DNA of 64,000 bases from JBBIGV01 sp037447335 (GTDB taxonomy: Bacteria > Bacteroidota > Ignavibacteria > Ignavibacteriales > Ignavibacteriaceae): contig JBBIGV010000001.1 of assembly GCA_037447335.1 (NCBI GenBank), forward strand, positions 1 to 64,000, written 5' to 3'. Shown here piece by piece: positions 1 through 8,077 of this stretch (positions are counted from its first letter, which is position 1; every line of letters starts with the position of its first letter). The notes beneath the pieces were generated by a model. It did not search any database, was not told the DNA's origin, and was given only the letters and a program-made list of their open reading frames with translations. Made by a program: the position numbers and the translations under genes.

Positions 1-479
1 ATAAAATTTCCAGGGTAGTTTCCTGTAGCAAGATCAAATTCTGCAATAGCATTTTGATTTGCACTTGCAGCTACCGTTCCTACCACGGTATTGAATCCCG
101 GTCTTAGTTCTATACCTCTTGCATTGTCATAAATAGCCGTATTGCCGCCGAAGAGAACTCTTATAAAATTCCCCATGGTATCAAACTCAAGAATATTATC
201 GCTAAGCTGACCGGATACAATTACCGTTGTGGTGTAAGTAAGCAGACCTTCAATCGGGGTGCTGAGGCTTGCCAGCGGAATATAAGCGGCATTTATCAGC
301 GAACCATCATTATAATTAAAAGTCATTATCATGTTATTAATAGATTCAACAACCATAACAAAGCTGATAGCCCTGTTCACCTCACCTGAAAAAGTATATC
401 CGAGTTCAGGATTTTGTGTTGGCTTGTTAGACCAGTGCACCCTTGCATTTGACAGGTCGTAGCGTGCATTTATTTCTTC
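1..479 (-). CDS. Downstream part of a secreted propeller-like protein, frameshifted, runs off left edge
   Basis: This minus-strand frame is open from a TGA at 480-482 to the left edge and has no good start codon. It begins EINARYDLSNARVHW and later has a stretch (DNILEFDTMGNFIRVLFGG) that looks like a blade of an NHL-type beta-propeller. It appears to continue the protein whose signal-peptide-bearing N-terminus lies at 470-772. Restoring one base in the A-rich run near 472-480 would join the two frames as ...EVASEKK-INARYDL.... The shift could be a sequencing error or a real lesion. The 3' end lies outside the window, so I cannot see whether a T9SS sorting domain follows. Function unknown. 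Confidence 0.6.
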
Positions 480-772
480 TCAGAAGCAACTTCACCGTTA
501 TTAAAAGTATGGAGTAAGTCATTAAAAATCGTATACACGACCTTGTTATTTTCAATACCTTTTGCTTCTATAAAAACACCCTCCGGCAAGTAGATGGTAT
601 GGGGAATGTCATACTTCTCTGCAAGCTTACGTGCATCAGTAATCAATGTGACATTTTCTTCTGCGCTGATCATCAAATCTTCAAAGGTGATTTGAGGACG
701 TTCCTGCGCAAAGGAAGAGAAAGAAAATATTAAAAAAAGAAAAAGACTCAGAGAAATGAATTTTTGTTTCAT
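470..772 (-). CDS. N-terminal part of the frameshifted secreted protein
   Basis: A 100-residue frame that starts with a clear signal peptide (MKQKFISLSLFLFLIFSFSSFAQ, cleavage expected near residue 23) and continues as a short mixed alpha/beta stretch. It stops just as the overlapping frame to its left becomes coding. The 3' end overlaps that frame by 10 bases in an A/T-rich run, which is typical of an indel. I read it as the start of one longer exported protein rather than an independent 100-residue gene. The mature N-terminus (RPQITFEDLMISAEENVTLITDARKLAEKY) resembles no family I can name. Confidence 0.6.
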   Translation of the reverse strand: MKQKFISLSLFLFLIFSFSSFAQERPQITFEDLMISAEENVTLITDARKLAEKYDIPHTIYLPEGVFIEAKGIENNKVVYTIFNDLLHTFNNGEVASEKK

Positions 773-1092
773 AGCAGTTCCTTACTTAAATAATTGTAAT
801 TAGCCGCCTTGTATAAAGGTAAAAAAAATAATTGCATAGTTCAAACTATTTTAAATTAATAAATGAAAAAAATGATGTTAACCGGCAATATTTGAGATAG
901 TTTATCCCGTATAATAAAAAAACATCTGATCGGCTGTAACCAGGCAAAAAAAACTAAAATATCCGAATCAAGTACATTTATGCGGTAATATCCCGCTGAA
1001 TTTATTAGACTATCGTCAAAATATTTCGAATTAAAAGCAGTTGGATTCTTTCAGTTCGGAAAATCGCGGATATTCTGAACCATACTTAACCG

Positions 1093-1180
1093 ATGAGAGA
1101 GCGAATGATTGGTTTATTTTATTTTTGATTTCTAGGTACCTGTAATTACAGTTCTATTGCACATTGACCCTGGTACCGGC
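1093..1180 (+). pseudogene. Broken copy of the 5' end of the YIDPGTGS membrane protein gene
   Basis: This matches 3660-3752 closely: the ribosome-binding region (GAGAGAGCGA), the start ATGATTGGTTTATT, and a run containing GTACCTGTAATTACAG and ACCGGCA. After MIGLFYF the frame hits TGA. The middle is about 5 bases shorter than the intact copy. Past ACCGGCA the match ends. In a shifted frame it still reads VPVITVLLHIDPGTGN, so it derives from a functional gene. It is a relic of a duplication or of an insertion next to the glycan cassette, not an active gene. Confidence 0.75.
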
Positions 1181-1196
1181 AATAAAAATCAAATAA

Positions 1197-1231
1197 AAAG
1201 GCGAGACCTTTGCCTCGCCTTTGTTGATAAT
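1197..1231 (-). terminator. Intrinsic terminator of the propeller/T9SS gene
   Basis: A perfect 9-bp stem (1197-1205 with 1214-1222, AAAGGCGAG/CTCGCCTTT) with an 8-base loop. Read on the minus strand it is followed by a T-rich run. It lies just downstream of the stop of the minus-strand gene ending at 1245. Confidence 0.85.
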
Positions 1232-1244
1232 TTATGAAAAATGA

Positions 1245-3338
1245 TTATTTCATCAGTACGAGTTTTCGTGTATCTATAAATTGTTTTCCGGATGAAATAT
1301 CCACTGCGGTCATTCTGTAGAAATAGACTCCGGATGCGAGATTATACCGGTTCGAATTTAATTCGAGTGTATAATAACCTGATTCTTGGTTGGAATTAAC
1401 AAGTGTTGAAACTCTCTCGCCATTAATTGAAAACAATTCAATCATAACTGATGAAGCTGACGGAATCGTATAATTAATTGTCGTTGCAGGATTGAACGGA
1501 TTCGGATAATTCTGGCTAAGTGAAAAATTGTCAGGAGGTAATACAATTACTTCAATTACGTTTGAATAATTATAAGATCCGTCAAAATCAATTTGCTTCA
1601 ACCTGTATGAATAGGAACCCGGTGAAAGTGATAAATCAACAAAAGAATAATATTGTTTCTCGGTAGTGGTTCCGTATCCTTCAATAAAACCGATCGAAAC
1701 AAATTCGTTATCTGTCATCCTTTGTACTTCAAATCCCCGGTTATTTGTTTCAGTTGAAGTCTGCCAGCTTAAGTAAGCTGAATTTCCGTCTGCCCATCCG
1801 CTGAATGCAGAAAGTTCAACCGGTATAATAGCATCGGGTATGTTATGATAGAATAAACCGCTGTTACCTGCACCGGCAAAAACAATTCCACTTCCGTAAT
1901 TGTTTACATCCGTTGCTGCAAGTGACGGATGACCTGCAATTGACGGAAATATCTGGTTCGAAGAATTATTAACCGGATTAACAACAATATGTCCTTCGAC
2001 GCCTGTTGCAAGATCGAAAGACCACTTAAAAATTATTGTATCCTTTGCAGCGCCCGAAGCGAGATATACAAATCTCCATAGTGATTGACCTTCGATGCAG
2101 TGGACTGTCAACCCACCTTCATTGTATGGATTCTGAGCAATATAAGTCGGTGTAGTAGGCGTAAAATACTGAGCGCCCGGTCGGGCATATACATATGCAA
2201 CATGGTTAACACCGGCTGTAGTGCGGGTAAATGTACAGATCATTTCACCTGTTGCTCTATCAACCTTTATTAATCCATGGAATTCAGGGTCAGAAGTAGT
2301 TGCAGGATTAAACTGACTGAATGTGCCTGTCCAGTTACTCAATGCTACTCTTCTTATTCTTAAATTCGGGTTTGTAAGGGTAAGATTATTTGATAACAGA
2401 ACATAAATCGAATCCACACCCGGAGAGGCATGACTTCTGAATTCAATATCAACATCATAATCATTGAAGCCAGTTCTTGCAGTAGTGAATGTCCAGGTCT
2501 GTCCCCAGTCGGTAGTAAGTGCTGCTCTTACAGGGTTGTTGGTTGGAGTACCGCTACTGTAATCCTGATATGCTATGTACCAATGGGTTGTCGCTGGTGA
2601 ATAATAATATCCATCCGACACGATTACAGGATGAATAAGACCTCTACCGGAAACGGGCAGTGCAACTGTTGTGGCATAAACAGGCAATGGTGAAGCCGGC
2701 GAAAATGTAAAGAATGATAATAGTCCAAGTGCAGTAGATGTTTCCGTTGAAACTATAATGCCGATCCGATAAGTTCCTGTGGTATCGGTAATGTAAAAAT
2801 CGAGCCCTCTGCCTGTATTACCTGGTGAAGCTCCAAATGTAAATAAACTCCAGCTTGTACCGGCATTGGTAGATCTGTAAACATAAAAAGTATCATTTGA
2901 AGCAGGACCAAAAGTTAAATATTGTGTACCATCGGGTGCGGATCTGATTCGGACAGTTCTTGGATTACCGCCGGTGTGTGTTGCAGTACCGTAGGTGGCA
3001 ACATTGCCTGTAAATAGCTGCATTTCTGAATCGGGGATGTTGTTCGCGTTAAATGCATCCACCTGTTCCTGCGTTGCAAAAGTGATCGGAACAGGATATT
3101 CTGAATTCACAAATCTTTCCGGGTACTCATTTTTAATTTGCTCAACAAGCGCAAAATAGTTTGGATTATCTCCTTTTTGTTTTGCATATATCATATCTCT
3201 CCAAAGAAGTTCGAATCCGGATAACTCAGTTATTACAGGTTCTTCAGGATATGCTTCCCGCATAATTTCATCGGGAGTCTGAGCAAAGGTAAAAGTAAAA
3301 AGCAGGAATGAGAAAAGGAAAGTGAACAAGTATTTCAT
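1245..3338 (-). CDS. T9SS-exported beta-propeller (BNR/sialidase-like) protein
   Basis: A 697-residue secreted protein of unknown role. Residues 1-19 form a signal peptide (MKYLFTFLFSFLLFTFTFAQ). Roughly residues 110-500 carry repeated short strands with motifs such as STNAGTSWSLFTFG and DWGQTWTF, as in BNR/sialidase-type propellers. Around 510-600 is an Ig-like strand-rich module (VELSAFSGWADGNSAYLSWQTSTETNNRGFEVQR) common in this phylum just before the sorting domain. The last ~85 residues are a T9SS type A sorting domain (FSLSQNYPNPFNPATTINY ... GVYFYRMTA ... RKLVLMK). The start is preceded by GGAGGAGCT. It should cross the inner membrane by Sec, then the outer membrane by T9SS. I see no catalytic residues that would fix an enzyme activity. 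Confidence 0.85.
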   Translation of the reverse strand: MKYLFTFLFSFLLFTFTFAQTPDEIMREAYPEEPVITELSGFELLWRDMIYAKQKGDNPNYFALVEQIKNEYPERFVNSEYPVPITFATQEQVDAFNANNIPDSEMQLFTGNVATYGTATHTGGNPRTVRIRSAPDGTQYLTFGPASNDTFYVYRSTNAGTSWSLFTFGASPGNTGRGLDFYITDTTGTYRIGIIVSTETSTALGLLSFFTFSPASPLPVYATTVALPVSGRGLIHPVIVSDGYYYSPATTHWYIAYQDYSSGTPTNNPVRAALTTDWGQTWTFTTARTGFNDYDVDIEFRSHASPGVDSIYVLLSNNLTLTNPNLRIRRVALSNWTGTFSQFNPATTSDPEFHGLIKVDRATGEMICTFTRTTAGVNHVAYVYARPGAQYFTPTTPTYIAQNPYNEGGLTVHCIEGQSLWRFVYLASGAAKDTIIFKWSFDLATGVEGHIVVNPVNNSSNQIFPSIAGHPSLAATDVNNYGSGIVFAGAGNSGLFYHNIPDAIIPVELSAFSGWADGNSAYLSWQTSTETNNRGFEVQRMTDNEFVSIGFIEGYGTTTEKQYYSFVDLSLSPGSYSYRLKQIDFDGSYNYSNVIEVIVLPPDNFSLSQNYPNPFNPATTINYTIPSASSVMIELFSINGERVSTLVNSNQESGYYTLELNSNRYNLASGVYFYRMTAVDISSGKQFIDTRKLVLMK

Positions 3339-3665
3339 AGCTCCTCCGCATAATAGTTATATATTAGTTACGGCAAGAATATAATAACTACACCTGTTAA
3401 ACACAAATTATAATTAGTGAAATTTGAAAAATCGAAAATGGATTGTTAGCAAAAGTAACTTTTTAGGGATTGATTGTAATAAAGCACTGCACGGCTATTC
3501 TAATTCGATTTTTTTTACAGGTAAACCGAAACTTCAGGATAATCTCAGATTTTATACGGAAAATCTCCGTTCTTTTTAGTATAATTCAATTGTCGAAGAA
3601 AAATTTTGGTTATTAAAACTGAAAAATTAATAACTACCTAACCATTCACATGGAGGAGAGAGCGA
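3339..3665. other. Divergent promoter region before the glycan cassette
   Basis: 327 bases between a minus-strand gene and the plus-strand cassette, so promoters for both directions are expected. On the minus strand a TTTG about 22 bases upstream of TATTCTTG is a weak match to the Bacteroidota promoter pattern. On the plus strand there is a short hairpin (ACGGA/TCCGT near 3556-3570) and a GGAGGAG ribosome-binding site at about 3652. No coding sequence is visible. Confidence 0.4.
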
Positions 3666-3884
3666 ATGATTGGTTTATTCTATTCTGTTATTGACATTTA
3701 TGTACCTGTAATTACAGTTCTATTGTATATTGATCCGGGAACCGGCAGCCTTCTTTTTCAGATATTAAGTGCAATTGCGCTTGCAATCATTTTTTACTTT
3801 TCTCTGTTAAAGAAAGCTATTGTAAAACTGTTCACGAAAGTAACCGGCTTAATCACAGGCAAAAAAGAACCTGGCAATGATTAA
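3666..3884 (+). CDS. Small membrane protein with YIDPGTGS motif
   Basis: 72 residues, preceded by GGAGGAG. A hydrophobic N-terminus leads into VLLYIDPGTGSLLFQ, then a transmembrane helix (ILSAIALAIIFYFSLL), then a basic tail (KKAIVKLFTKVTGLITGKKE). I know the YIDPGTGS signature from short unannotated membrane proteins often found next to glycan-modification genes, which fits here. It overlaps the next gene by 8 bases, implying coupled translation. Its role is unknown. A scaffold or accessory subunit for the membrane sulfatase-like transferase two genes down is my inference. A broken copy of its 5' end sits at 1093-1180. Confidence 0.75.
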   Translation: MIGLFYSVIDIYVPVITVLLYIDPGTGSLLFQILSAIALAIIFYFSLLKKAIVKLFTKVTGLITGKKEPGND

Positions 3885-5250
3885 TAAATTCCTTTCGCGC
3901 GATCCGAGTGGTTTTATTTTCAGACAGGAAGGTAAACTCTGCCGTGCGGTTAACCATACTTACAAAACAAATTATGATTTTCTGCTGAACTCGGGATTGT
4001 ATGAGAAATTAATTTCCGAATCTCTCCTTATAACACACACCGAATCTGAAAAGAATAATTTTAATATAGATTGTTATAAAATTATCTCCCCGCTCGAAAT
4101 TCCTTTCATCTCATATCCGTATGAATGGTGCTTTGATCAGCTTAAAGATGCGGCATTGCTTACGCTCAAAATACAGAAGCTCGCATTGGATATGAATATG
4201 TCGCTTAAAGATGCTTCAGCATATAATGTGCAATATTATAATGGAAGTGCAATATTTATTGATACATTATCTTTTGAAATTTATAAAGAAGGATTGCCCT
4301 GGATAGCTTATAAACAATTTTGCCAGCATTTTCTTGCACCGCTTTTATTGATGAGCTATAAAGATTTAAGAATGCACATTTTACTCAGGGATTTTATTGA
4401 TGGCATACCTCTCGACCTCACTAATACGCTGCTGCCTTTTCGCAGCAAATTAAATCTGAAAGTATTTCTTCATGTAACGATGCATTCAAAAGCACAAAAG
4501 AAGTACAGCAGTAAAAAACCCGTGTTGCAAAAAGGAAGCTTTTCGAAAATATCTTTTTACAGGCTGATTGATAGTTTAAGTACGCTCGTCAATGATATTG
4601 AATTAAAAAACGACAGCTCTGCATGGGTGAATTACTATGAAGAAAATATTCTCAGCGATTTATATTTAACTCATAAGCAGGAACTAATTGAGTCATTCAT
4701 TAATAAGATTAAACCAGATTGTATCTGGGATTTGGGCTCAAATACAGGCATGTTCAGCTTTCTGGCTGCAAAGCATAATGCAAAAGCAGTAAGCTTCGAC
4801 TCAGATCCGCTTACAGTTAATAAGCTTTATCTTCAATGCAAAAGCCGCAAAGGAAAAAATATTCTTCCGCTGATCATGAACCTTGTTAATCCAAGCAGTG
4901 CTAACGGCTGGGCTTTATCCGAGCGTTCATCTTTAATTGACAGATCATCTGCTGATATGCTGTTTGCATTAGCTTTAATTCATCATCTTTCAATCGCTAA
5001 TAATATTCCCTTTGATTCTGTGGCTTCATTCTTTGCCCTGCTTTGTAAATACCTGGTAATTGAATTCGTCCCAAAAGATGATCCGAATACTCAATTACTT
5101 CTAAGGAGCAGGGAGGATATTTTTCAAAACTATAATCAAACAGAATTTGAAAAAGTATTCGGGAACTATTTTAAAATTATAACGAGTGAAAAACTGGCTG
5201 CATCAGGCAGGGTAGTTTACTTAATGGAAAATCTGAATAAGGTCGGGTAA
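3877..5250 (+). CDS. Kinase-like/SAM methyltransferase two-domain protein
   Basis: 457 residues. The N-terminal half (about 30-200) has a protein-kinase-like stretch, SLKDASAYNVQYYNG followed by FIDTLSFE, resembling the catalytic and metal-binding loops of small-molecule kinases. The C-terminal half is a class I S-adenosylmethionine methyltransferase: motif I is WDLGSNTGMFSF (about residue 285), with an acidic end of strand 2 (VSFDSD). The protein is probably cytoplasmic and acts on a glycan or lipid-linked precursor. The substrate cannot be read from sequence. It overlaps the gene before it by 8 bases, and its stop codon directly abuts the ATG of the next gene, so the three form one transcription unit. 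Confidence 0.75.
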   Translation: MINKFLSRDPSGFIFRQEGKLCRAVNHTYKTNYDFLLNSGLYEKLISESLLITHTESEKNNFNIDCYKIISPLEIPFISYPYEWCFDQLKDAALLTLKIQKLALDMNMSLKDASAYNVQYYNGSAIFIDTLSFEIYKEGLPWIAYKQFCQHFLAPLLLMSYKDLRMHILLRDFIDGIPLDLTNTLLPFRSKLNLKVFLHVTMHSKAQKKYSSKKPVLQKGSFSKISFYRLIDSLSTLVNDIELKNDSSAWVNYYEENILSDLYLTHKQELIESFINKIKPDCIWDLGSNTGMFSFLAAKHNAKAVSFDSDPLTVNKLYLQCKSRKGKNILPLIMNLVNPSSANGWALSERSSLIDRSSADMLFALALIHHLSIANNIPFDSVASFFALLCKYLVIEFVPKDDPNTQLLLRSREDIFQNYNQTEFEKVFGNYFKIITSEKLAASGRVVYLMENLNKVG

Positions 5251-6762
5251 ATGAAAAATTTAATTAAGAACATCCTCACAGAGAAAAAAAACTTTACTTT
5301 CCATTTGCCGTTTGTATCCCTGCTTTATCTTTTAAGTAATTACCGGGTTATACACGAAACCGACTATCCGATCACATCAACAGAATTTTTCTTAACGATT
5401 ATACTCGTGATGCTGTTGACTATTATCTCGTTCATGCTCATCAGACTACTTATTAAAAATAATATTAAAGCTGCAATTGCAGCCACGCTCTTCCTTGCAT
5501 TTGGTTTTAACTTTTTTTCATTAAGCAATTATCTGCTTGGATACAACTTATTTCCGGTAATTGCCGACAATTATTTTGGAGGCAATTTGCTTATCGCTTC
5601 TTCGGTATTGCTGCTGCTTGCTTTTGCAGTGATATATTTTATTATTTCAAAAATAAAAACCACCTTAATAAGGTTTAATGGTTATCTGAACCTTCTGTTA
5701 ATAGTGTTTGTATGCTTTGAGCTTATAAATTTTTTCACATTTGAGCCTAAAAGAATTGAGCTTGAAGAAAAGATCAGCGCCAATATTAAACCGGTTGAGA
5801 GCATTGCACTTCCTGATATTTACTACATCATTTTTGATTCATACACAAGTTTTGAAAGTTTGAAGAAATACTGGGACTATGATAACGCAAAGCTCGGTGC
5901 ATTTCTAAAAAACAAAAAATTTTTTATAGCGAGCGATAGCCACAGCAACTACAACCAGACACATTTTACTATGGCTTCGAATTTTAACATGTCCTATCTG
6001 GATTATGATTCTTTTACAAGCTTAACAGTAGAACATTATCCTAACCTGTTTCGCCTGATAAAAGATAATGTTTTTACCAGGATGACCGAACGTGCAGGCT
6101 ATAAAACCATCAATCTTTCATTATTCGATATCTCCGGCACATCAAAATTTTTCCGGTTTGATGTTATTAATGAGCCGGGATTTTTCAGAAGCTCTCTCTT
6201 CAAAAAAATTATTGATATTGATTACCTTGCAGCGCTTCTTGGTTTAACGTATAAATCAGAAATCCACAGCTACAATGTTACAGAGGAGATATTCTCCGAA
6301 CTGAAATCCGTTACTGAGAAGAAATATGGTAACCCCGTGTTTGTTTATGCACATTTCATGATTCCGCATCCGCCTTATTTTTTTGATAATGAAGGAAATC
6401 TGATGCCTAATGATTACGCGAATGAAAGTGCTGACAAGTGGAAGTATTTAAATCAGCTTAAATATGCAAATTCAGTTTTGATGGATGCGGTTGAAAATAT
6501 TTTCGCGAATGCTGAAAGGGAACCGGTTATTATCATTCAGGGTGATCACGGATTCAGGATGCTGGATGATAAAAAGCAGCAAGGGGTTGAATCACATTCT
6601 ATTTTAAATACAATTTATTTTCCGGATCATGATTACAGCCTTCTATATAACAATATTTCTTCTGTGAATACATTCCGCGTACTGCTGAAGAAACTGGGTT
6701 TAATGGAGATTGAGCTTAAACCGGATAAAAGATTTTTTGTAGCTGAAGGGATAGGATTTTAA
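5251..6762 (+). CDS. Membrane sulfatase-like (alkaline phosphatase superfamily) transferase/hydrolase
   Basis: 503 residues. About five transmembrane helices fill residues 10-165, followed by an extracytoplasmic sulfatase-type domain. Visible superfamily features are PDIYYIIFDSYTS (metal-binding Asp with a Ser/Thr nucleophile region, about 190-203), YAHFMIPHPPYFF (about 363-375) and IIIQGDHGFRML (metal-binding Asp-His, about 428). This architecture resembles LPS phosphoethanolamine transferases and lipoteichoic acid synthases. The transferred group is unknown. It starts immediately after the stop of the methyltransferase gene and converges on the minus-strand GT9 gene with only 7 bases between stops. 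Confidence 0.8.
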   Translation: MKNLIKNILTEKKNFTFHLPFVSLLYLLSNYRVIHETDYPITSTEFFLTIILVMLLTIISFMLIRLLIKNNIKAAIAATLFLAFGFNFFSLSNYLLGYNLFPVIADNYFGGNLLIASSVLLLLAFAVIYFIISKIKTTLIRFNGYLNLLLIVFVCFELINFFTFEPKRIELEEKISANIKPVESIALPDIYYIIFDSYTSFESLKKYWDYDNAKLGAFLKNKKFFIASDSHSNYNQTHFTMASNFNMSYLDYDSFTSLTVEHYPNLFRLIKDNVFTRMTERAGYKTINLSLFDISGTSKFFRFDVINEPGFFRSSLFKKIIDIDYLAALLGLTYKSEIHSYNVTEEIFSELKSVTEKKYGNPVFVYAHFMIPHPPYFFDNEGNLMPNDYANESADKWKYLNQLKYANSVLMDAVENIFANAEREPVIIIQGDHGFRMLDDKKQQGVESHSILNTIYFPDHDYSLLYNNISSVNTFRVLLKKLGLMEIELKPDKRFFVAEGIGF

Positions 6763-6769
6763 AGCAAGT

Positions 6770-7897
6770 TCATTTACCCGCATTATCAAAATAATTTTCT
6801 GCTTCTGAAATTATTCGTTCCATATCGATCATCTTTATACATTCTAAGTCGTAGGGACAAACCTTCTTCCAGCAAGGTGAGCAGAAGAGATCCTGCTGAT
6901 AAAGTTTTACACCACGTTCATACAGATCAATTTCTGACCAGCAGCTTACACCGAACCATGCAATCACAAATTTCTTCAATGCGATGGCAAGGTGCATACC
7001 GAAAGAGTCGCCTGTAATCACAACATCTGCAAGCTGTTCGTAACAGGCGCCTCTTCTTACACCTTGTGTTGCTGGCGTGTTAATTATCTTACCCTTAAAA
7101 CGTGAGGCGATAATCGAATTGCGCTCTTCGTCTTCTGGTCCGCCGAGTAAAATGATCTTATATTTTTTTAATGCCAGAAACTTTTCAATCAGATAAACGT
7201 GTTGTTCAATTGTCATCTTCTTGTTCGGATAAAGATTTGAGCAGCCCGTATTAAATCCGATAACCTTATCATACTCCCGGATGCCGCACTGATTTTTATA
7301 ATCAGAAATAAATCTTAGTTCTTCATCAGTAAAGTTGAAGACGTATTCATCGCGCTGATAATCAAGTTCAAAAGTTTCTGCAAGGTAATCCTGACCGGTT
7401 CTTTGATTTATGCGAAACTTAAAATGATCATCCATTCCCAGATTGTAGTTGTAGATCGCTCCTTTGTTTACAGGAATGATCTTTCCGTTTTCGTCAAGAC
7501 CAAATCCCAGCTTATGATCTGCATTAACAGAATTCAGCAGAGCACATGAGCGTTGAGATTTATCAACATTCATTACATAATGAAATTTCATTTCACTTAA
7601 AATTGAAATTGATTCTGCATCATAGGTAAATATCTGGTAGATGTATTTGTTGTGGTAAAGCAGAGGCGCAGCATTTTTAAGCGTTAGCCAGTAAATCGCA
7701 GATTCAGGAAATTTTCTTTTTAATGAAGGCAGTTGTGCAGTTGTCATCAGCACATCGCCCATCGCATCAAGATTAATGATCAGGATTTTGGTTCCGATGG
7801 GAAGATTATCTTTACATCCGTCCTTAAGGCAATTATGGTCGGGATAACATGGTTTGTAACCCGTAAATCGCTGGCAATTTGGAATATTCACAATCAT
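6770..7897 (-). CDS. GT9 family (heptosyltransferase-like) glycosyltransferase with N-terminal Cys cluster
   Basis: 375 residues. The GT9 fold starts at about residue 36 (TKILIINLDAMGDVLMTTAQLPSLKRKFP) and has the second-domain signature GFNTGCSNLYPNKK and the donor-site stretch VVITGDSFGMHLAIALKK. The C-terminal Cys motif (LFCSPCWKKVCPYDLECIKMI) is common in this family. Unusual is an N-terminal extension with four cysteines (Cys8, 17, 23, 28) that looks like a metal or Fe-S site. It probably adds a sugar to the lipid A core or another surface glycan. The donor is not predictable. The gene lies downstream of another GT9 gene on the same strand. Confidence 0.8.
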   Translation of the reverse strand: MIVNIPNCQRFTGYKPCYPDHNCLKDGCKDNLPIGTKILIINLDAMGDVLMTTAQLPSLKRKFPESAIYWLTLKNAAPLLYHNKYIYQIFTYDAESISILSEMKFHYVMNVDKSQRSCALLNSVNADHKLGFGLDENGKIIPVNKGAIYNYNLGMDDHFKFRINQRTGQDYLAETFELDYQRDEYVFNFTDEELRFISDYKNQCGIREYDKVIGFNTGCSNLYPNKKMTIEQHVYLIEKFLALKKYKIILLGGPEDEERNSIIASRFKGKIINTPATQGVRRGACYEQLADVVITGDSFGMHLAIALKKFVIAWFGVSCWSEIDLYERGVKLYQQDLFCSPCWKKVCPYDLECIKMIDMERIISEAENYFDNAGK

Positions 7898-8077
7898 TTA
7901 ACGGAACAGGATGATAGTTTTACAGACATACAATTTTTTAATTCACTTTGTTACAGCAAATGAACAGCACTAATATAATTTGTTAATTAAGAATATTAAA
8001 ATTTTCCGGAAATGTTTTTATAAAAGAATTTCGAAAAGATAAACCTGAACGTCAATAATATTTATCTGTTACTGAAA

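Larger units (their letters stand above)
773..1244. other. Gene-free stretch with a broken gene copy and a terminator
   Basis: An AT-rich stretch between two minus-strand secreted-protein genes. From 773 to about 1050 I see nothing coding. At 1093-1180 there is a degenerate copy of the start of the small membrane protein gene found intact at 3666. A strong hairpin terminator follows at 1197-1222. Weak similarity to the sequence upstream of 3666 may extend left to about 1057. Confidence 0.6.

Noticed and set aside
3706..3717. CTGTAATTACAG palindrome as a repressor operator (also at 1140-1151)
   Set aside because: In the intact copy it is inside codons of the small membrane protein. The second copy is explained by duplication of that gene's start.
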